Shown one piece after another: positions 59,802 through 61,370 of a stretch of DNA of 61,370 bases. The notes beneath the pieces are model-generated. The model was not told the origin of the DNA. It did not search any database and saw nothing but the letters and a program-made list of their open reading frames with translations. A program made the translations under genes and the position numbers. This stretch comes from Butyrivibrio sp. MC2013 (lineage in GTDB: Bacteria > Bacillota > Clostridia > Lachnospirales > Lachnospiraceae): NCBI RefSeq assembly GCF_000424585.1, contig NZ_AUKE01000021.1, positions 1-61,370 of the forward strand, written 5' to 3'. The stretch's first letter is position 1. Every line of letters starts with the position of its first letter.

Positions 59802-60491
59802 TTATCCAAGCAGTAATTCCGCAGCCTTTGTTGCATGAATTAATGTCGTATCATAAATAGGAAGCACTGAGTTTTCTTCTTTTATCAGCAATCCAATTTC
59901 TGTACATCCAAGGATTACAGCCTGTGCTCCTTTATCTTTTAACTTTCCTATTATTTCACTGAATTTTTTCTGAGAATCTTTATTGATAACACCTACACAT
60001 AACTCGTCAAAAATCACGTGGTTTACAATTTCTATATCCTCCTCGTCCGGAATAAACACCTCAAAGCCTCTATCAATCAGTTTCGATTTATAGAAATCCT
60101 GTGTCATGGTATATTTTGTTCCCAACAGAGCTACCTTCGATACTTTATCCCTTTCAAGTGAATCTGCTGTAGCATCAGCTATATGTACAATTGGTACCGA
60201 AATCATATTCTGAATCTGAGGTACTACTTTATGCATTGTATTTGTACATATTAGAATAAAATCAGCTCCTGCAAGTTCTAGTTTCTTTGCTGCATTTCCT
60301 AATATCTCTGCGCTCTTATCCCATTGACCACTTGATTGACATTTTTCTATTTCGTCAAATTCAACACTGTATAAAATGATCTGCGCAGAATGCAAACCTC
60401 CCAGCTTTTCCTTAACTATTTCATTTATGATTTTGTAATATGGGATTGTGCTCTCCCAACTCATTCCACCAATTAATCCAACTGTCTTCAA
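59802..60491 (-). CDS. Aspartate/glutamate racemase family protein
   Basis: The 229-residue protein has the racemase layout MKTVGLIGGMSWESTIPYYKIINE. Its two catalytic cysteines are in LICTNTMH (about residue 83) and LGCTEIGLL (about 195). It probably racemises aspartate or glutamate without a cofactor. It starts 3 bases after the stop of the upstream GNAT gene, so they are co-transcribed. Confidence 0.93.
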   Translation of the reverse strand: MKTVGLIGGMSWESTIPYYKIINEIVKEKLGGLHSAQIILYSVEFDEIEKCQSSGQWDKSAEILGNAAKKLELAGADFILICTNTMHKVVPQIQNMISVPIVHIADATADSLERDKVSKVALLGTKYTMTQDFYKSKLIDRGFEVFIPDEEDIEIVNHVIFDELCVGVINKDSQKKFSEIIGKLKDKGAQAVILGCTEIGLLIKEENSVLPIYDTTLIHATKAAELLLG

Positions 60492-60494
60492 ATC

Positions 60495-60953
60495 TTATGC
60501 CTCCATTCTTACTCGTTTCTCCATCTTCACATGAGGAATCCCATCTTCCATAAATGGCTCTGATACCACCTCAAAGCCTTCTTTTGCATAGTAACCTATG
60601 GCATATTCCTGGGCCTCCAGGTATATCTTCTTAGCCTTTAGCTGCTCAGTAGCTATCCTTACACCTTCATGAAGGATCCTTCCTCCGATGCCTTTGCCAT
60701 GTTCCAGGGTAACAACTCTTCCAATCTGTGCCACACCGGAAGCTTCATCGTGGTCTTTCCAGAATACCCTGAGGCACCCTGCAACTCTTCCGGAATTGTT
60801 ATAGCAAAAGACATGTATCGCATCCTGATCCTTGTCATCCATATCCTGATAAATGCACTCCTGCTCTGTGACAAAAATTTCAAACCTTGTCTTTAATATC
60901 TCATAAAGCTCTATGGTACTGAGCTCATTAAAATGCTTAACTATCAAATCCAT
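60495..60953 (-). CDS. GNAT acetyltransferase, ElaA-like
   Basis: The 152-residue protein matches the ElaA group: LYEILKTRFEIFVTEQECIYQDMDDKDQDAIHVF, then RVAGCLRVFW, IGRVVTLEHGKGIGGRILHEGV and YAIGYYAKEGFEVVSEPFMEDGIPHVKM. It is translated with the racemase gene downstream. A small reading frame overlaps its start. Confidence 0.92.
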   Translation of the reverse strand: MDLIVKHFNELSTIELYEILKTRFEIFVTEQECIYQDMDDKDQDAIHVFCYNNSGRVAGCLRVFWKDHDEASGVAQIGRVVTLEHGKGIGGRILHEGVRIATEQLKAKKIYLEAQEYAIGYYAKEGFEVVSEPFMEDGIPHVKMEKRVRMEA

Positions 60954-61059
60954 TCAGTATCTTCATTATCTCCTTGTTTCTTTCAAGCATGTTATAAATG
61001 CCATCCTCTGATAGCACTCCCCTTTTAAGCCTCTTTTCGTAGTATTCTTCCCAGGTCAT
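60937..61059 (-). CDS. Small protein, 40 residues
   Basis: The frame begins MTWEEYYEKRLKRGVLSEDG and continues IYNMLERNKEIMKILNGFDS, and is mostly charged helix. It overlaps the ElaA-like start by 17 bases. It may be a real coupled small protein or a leftover fragment. I do not recognise it. Confidence 0.4.
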   Translation of the reverse strand: MTWEEYYEKRLKRGVLSEDGIYNMLERNKEIMKILNGFDS

Positions 61060-61165
61060 AAGACATTACTGTTGCTAATTCCTTCCGCTGTCACAGCCTT
61101 ACTCTCACTCGCTGTCACAAACCTTTTCATTTTTCTGTCATAAGTTTGGAGAGGTTTGTGCGGCA

Positions 61166-61369
61166 TCAGCCGCACTCCTCTTTATGATATTTCTCAATCC
61201 ATCTGTCTGCCTCTGCAATGGCTCTTGCTATTGCTTTTGCATTATCCTGGTTCAGGTTCGTATACTTTTTGAGCCGCTCCTCATTCCAAAACACATCTCT
61301 TAGTCCTGCCAGTTCACTCCCGATATTCCAGTTCGGTATACATATATAGTTTCCATCTCTATGCTCGCC
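61166..61369 (-). CDS. C-terminal part of a DUF6618-like protein (runs off the window)
   Basis: The frame is open at the right edge and reads GEHRDGNYICIPNWNIGSEL, then AGLRDVFWNEERLKKYTNLNQDNAKAIARAI before a stop at 61166. The NYICIPNWNIGSEL segment recalls small proteins carried on integrative elements of Lachnospiraceae. This may mark the start of a mobile region to the right. A hairpin GTGCGGC-ATCA-GCCGCAC covers the stop codon and may be its terminator. The gap 61060-61157 holds nothing else. Confidence 0.55.
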   Translation of the reverse strand, partial: GEHRDGNYICIPNWNIGSELAGLRDVFWNEERLKKYTNLNQDNAKAIARAIAEADRWIEKYHKEECG

Positions 61370-61370
61370 A

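Overview
The window looks like a chromosomal segment of a low-to-mid GC anaerobic Firmicute, most likely a Lachnospiraceae relative of Butyrivibrio or Pseudobutyrivibrio. This is an inference from gene content: a type III glutamine synthetase, ferredoxin-rich oxidoreductases, an ECF transporter S component paired with a radical SAM gene, a Met T-box, flagellin with a sigma-28-like promoter, strong AGGAGG ribosome binding sites, and sirtuin plus zinc-macrodomain genes. No rRNA, tRNA or CRISPR array was seen.

Left part (1-31.3 kb), mostly orderly and mostly on the minus strand. A group IIC intron cut by the window edge (1-1111) sits directly behind a terminator hairpin. Next comes a nitrogen block: an ammonium transporter fused to a PII domain, glutamine synthetase GlnN and asparagine synthetase. 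glnN, asnB and the leader now interrupted by the intron share one leader design: a short hairpin with an (A/G)AAGGC loop whose 3' arm is also the 5' arm of a terminator-like hairpin. Then follow a PreA-like flavoprotein operon with STAS and anti-sigma kinase genes, a nucleotidyltransferase, a LysR regulator, a Cys-type sulfatase divergent from a split CHR transporter, and a carbohydrate ABC operon (epimerase, two Gfo/Idh/MocA proteins, two permeases, a binding lipoprotein, an AraC regulator). Two very long hairpins and a tandem 142-bp repeat lie at 23.2-26.6 kb. Flagellin and T-box-controlled metG close this part.

Right part (31.4-61.4 kb) is accessory. It is rich in GNAT acetyltransferases and small regulator/enzyme pairs, and it carries a vitamin-B6-type salvage operon (kinase, ECF S component, radical SAM). 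It also holds many broken genes. An IS200/IS605 element with tnpA and tnpB splits an aac(3)-like gene exactly in frame. hicA has an internal deletion while hicB is intact. An SDR/GNAT chimera, an IS30 remnant inside a GNAT gene, and a patchwork of GNAT, sirtuin and SRAP fragments are also present.

The most novel-looking locus is 55.0-59.2 kb. A 484-residue protein made of six tandem XRE-type helix-turn-helix units overlaps a zinc-macrodomain ADP-ribosyl hydrolase gene, which is followed by a class M sirtuin (SirTM) gene. The six-HTH gene is preceded by a truncated second zinc-macrodomain gene and a truncated PNPOx/ferredoxin gene. I read it as a reversible ADP-ribosylation module with a multi-HTH partner. 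All functions are inferred from sequence reading alone, without database searches.
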